Assembly (NCBI GenBank): GCA_016744875.1 | Contig: JADGDL010000066.1 | Span: 1 to 6,323 of the forward strand | Origin: Sulfurovum sp. | Lineage (GTDB): Bacteria > Campylobacterota > Campylobacteria > Campylobacterales > Sulfurovaceae | DNA: 6,323 nucleotides | Reading direction: 5' to 3' | In this document: positions 5,152-6,323 of the stretch, piece by piece | Position numbering within the stretch: the stretch's first letter is position 1 | Layout of the letters: each line of letters starts with the position of its first letter | Program-made: the position numbers and the translations under genes | Notes under the pieces: generated by a model | What the model saw: only the letters and a program-made list of their open reading frames with translations | The model's database searches: none | Told to the model about the DNA's origin: nothing

Positions 5152-5823
5152 TTATTGAACTATCTTTCCATCGACCATAGGTATGATAGTAGTTTTAAAA
5201 TCTAAATGATCAAACAAAGGATCATGCGTAGCTATGACAATGGTTTTACCCATACTGTGTAACTCTTTTAGAATTTCTATGAACAAAAGTGAATTCGCTT
5301 TGTCTAAATTTGCAGTAGGTTCATCACAAAGTATAATATCAGGATTTGAAACCAATGCTCTGGCTATAGCAGTACGTTGTTTTTCACCTCCGGAAAGTCT
5401 GGCTGCAATATTCTCTTTTTTATGCATAATATTTGCAAGATGAAGCGCAAGATCGACTTTTTTATGAATCTCATCTATACTCATTCCAGAAGGTATAAGT
5501 GGAATGGTGACATTTTCATTGACAGATAAATGCTCAAAAAGATTAAAGTGTTGAAATATCATACCTATTTTTTTTGCACGAAGCTCTGATACAAAGAGAT
5601 CAGGTAATTTAGAAATAGGTTCATTTTCAATAAGTACTTTGCCTGAACTAGGTTTATCCAGACCTGCGATAAGGGAGAGAAGGGTCGTTTTACCTGATCC
5701 ACTTACACCTTGGAGTACCACACATTCACCTTTATCTATATTTAGATTGATATCTTTAAGTACAGTCACGTCATTATTAGCGTGAGAAAATGTTTTATAG
5801 AGTTCTTCTATTTGTATCATCAT
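5152..5823 (-). CDS. ABC transporter ATP-binding protein, LolD/MacB family
   Basis: 223 aa, the normal length for a LolD-type ATPase, which energises an FtsX-like permease. All motifs are intact: Walker A GVSGSGKT (39-46), Q-loop Q91, signature LSGGEKQR (143-150), Walker B IILCDE (163-168), D-loop LD (173-174) and switch H200 (ATHD). It begins at ATG 5823 inside the end of the permease gene (ATGA overlap); the adjacent ATG 5820 is an alternative giving one residue less. These ATPases work as mechanotransmission or extraction motors (lipoproteins, peptides, division signals) rather than classic importers, so the transported item cannot be read from the sequence. Neighbouring NosL-like and Cys-rich membrane proteins suggest metal or thiol work. 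The ATPase call is certain; the substrate is not. Confidence 0.95.
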   Translation of the reverse strand: MMIQIEELYKTFSHANNDVTVLKDINLNIDKGECVVLQGVSGSGKTTLLSLIAGLDKPSSGKVLIENEPISKLPDLFVSELRAKKIGMIFQHFNLFEHLSVNENVTIPLIPSGMSIDEIHKKVDLALHLANIMHKKENIAARLSGGEKQRTAIARALVSNPDIILCDEPTANLDKANSLLFIEILKELHSMGKTIVIATHDPLFDHLDFKTTIIPMVDGKIVQ

Positions 5824-6323
5824 AACATAGCTTCTTTGGGATTAGTCACTGAGATTTTCCATACGGGTATCAACACCGCAGCAATGAAGGGTACAGCATA
5901 GATAAGAAAAATGGAACTAAGTACTGAAAAATCTATTACAGGTACAAAAGACAGTGTGTTTTGTAAGTTCTGCCCACCTAGAAAAACCTCTTTTAATAAA
6001 GGTGCACTAAACACAAAAACATAGATATATGCGATAAACACACCTACTATAAAAGAGATAAACAATACGATAAATGTCTCCATAAACTTTAATTTCAATA
6101 CATCATTAATGCTCCAACCTAAAGCCCTAAGCAAACCTATATTTCTTTTCTCCGAAGAATAAACCAAACTGTAACGTTGATAAAGTAGGAGTGCAAAAGT
6201 ACTTAGAACGATCAAATAGAGAATAAGAAAAATACCACCCTTATAGTTATAAAGGTTTTCATAGGATTTCCTTACATCGTTTTTGTTTACTACGTGCAGA
6301 TCATAATGAAAGCTGGAGAGTTT
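5820..6323 (-). CDS. ABC permease, FtsX/MacB-like, C-terminal part
   Basis: Partial: the frame is open to the right window edge with no stop, so only the last 167 residues are visible and the true start is outside. An extracytoplasmic stretch (residues 1-28 of the visible part) is followed by a helix (about 29-49), a cytoplasmic loop with EKRNIGLLRALGWSINDVL (about 58-76), a second helix (about 85-110), a periplasmic loop, a third helix (about 130-155), and a short basic C terminus ending NPKEAML. This is the classic FtsX-domain end, including the loop that contacts the ATPase. ATG/TTG codons inside (e.g. 6215) are not true starts. The stop overlaps the ATPase start (ATGA). Whether a second permease lies upstream cannot be seen. 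Confidence 0.88.
   Translation of the reverse strand, partial: KLSSFHYDLHVVNKNDVRKSYENLYNYKGGIFLILYLIVLSTFALLLYQRYSLVYSSEKRNIGLLRALGWSINDVLKLKFMETFIVLFISFIVGVFIAYIYVFVFSAPLLKEVFLGGQNLQNTLSFVPVIDFSVLSSIFLIYAVPFIAAVLIPVWKISVTNPKEAML

Noticed and set aside
5234..5443. Open frame on the + strand inside the ATPase gene
   Set aside because: Antisense shadow of conserved ATPase motifs.

Overview
The window looks like a piece of a low-GC chromosome from a free-living Campylobacterota (Sulfurimonas/Sulfurovum-like, sulfur-oxidising, microaerobic or denitrifying). This is an inference from three things: AT-rich, Lys/Asn/Ile-rich proteins; a superoxide-reductase-like protein and a SoxY-like protein of a kind expected in that group; and tightly packed operons with stop/start overlaps. 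No species can be named from the sequence alone. I see no rRNA, tRNA, CRISPR array, insertion sequence or phage gene.

Layout. Positions 1-258 are AT-rich and hold no supportable gene. Their one clear structure is a perfect 14-bp inverted repeat (164-177 / 226-239) whose right arm covers a possible -10 box in front of a small, unrecognised ORF (259-438, +) with a good ribosome binding site. That ORF ends in a stretch with two hairpins and meets, tail to tail, a class II superoxide-reductase-like gene (435-818, -) with its own extended -10 promoter. Behind it on the same strand is an exported, probable outer-membrane beta-barrel protein of unknown function (891-1913, -). A 106-bp divergent promoter region with two GTATAC palindromes exactly 10 bp apart separates it from a two-gene + strand unit: an unrecognised acidic helical protein (2020-2463) and, overlapping it, a small exported SoxY-domain-like protein (2453-2911) that lacks the GGCGG carrier tail of true SoxY and instead carries a CxxC near its C terminus.

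From the right edge down to 2913, all on the - strand, runs one compact operon of at least five genes: an FtsX/MacB-type ABC permease (cut by the window edge), a LolD/MacB-type ATPase, an eight-helix membrane protein with three Cys-containing loops that all face the periplasm by the positive-inside rule, a membrane-anchored NosL-like protein, and a TauE/SafE-annotated (DsbD_2/UreH-like) membrane protein with an HCxxMC motif. Junctions are ATGA, a 4-nt gap, a 1-nt gap (or 17-nt overlap) and TAATG, so the genes are almost certainly co-transcribed and translationally coupled.

How they may work together (inference): NosL relatives bind Cu(I), and together with the Cys/His/Met-rich periplasmic loops and the HCxxMC membrane protein they suggest an ABC-powered periplasmic copper or thiol handling system, perhaps for assembling or protecting cuproenzymes. 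The eight-helix Cys protein is the component with no name I can give. The left half combines an oxygen-defence enzyme, an orphan SoxY-like domain without SoxZ, and an unknown barrel. I see no proof that the two halves are functionally linked.
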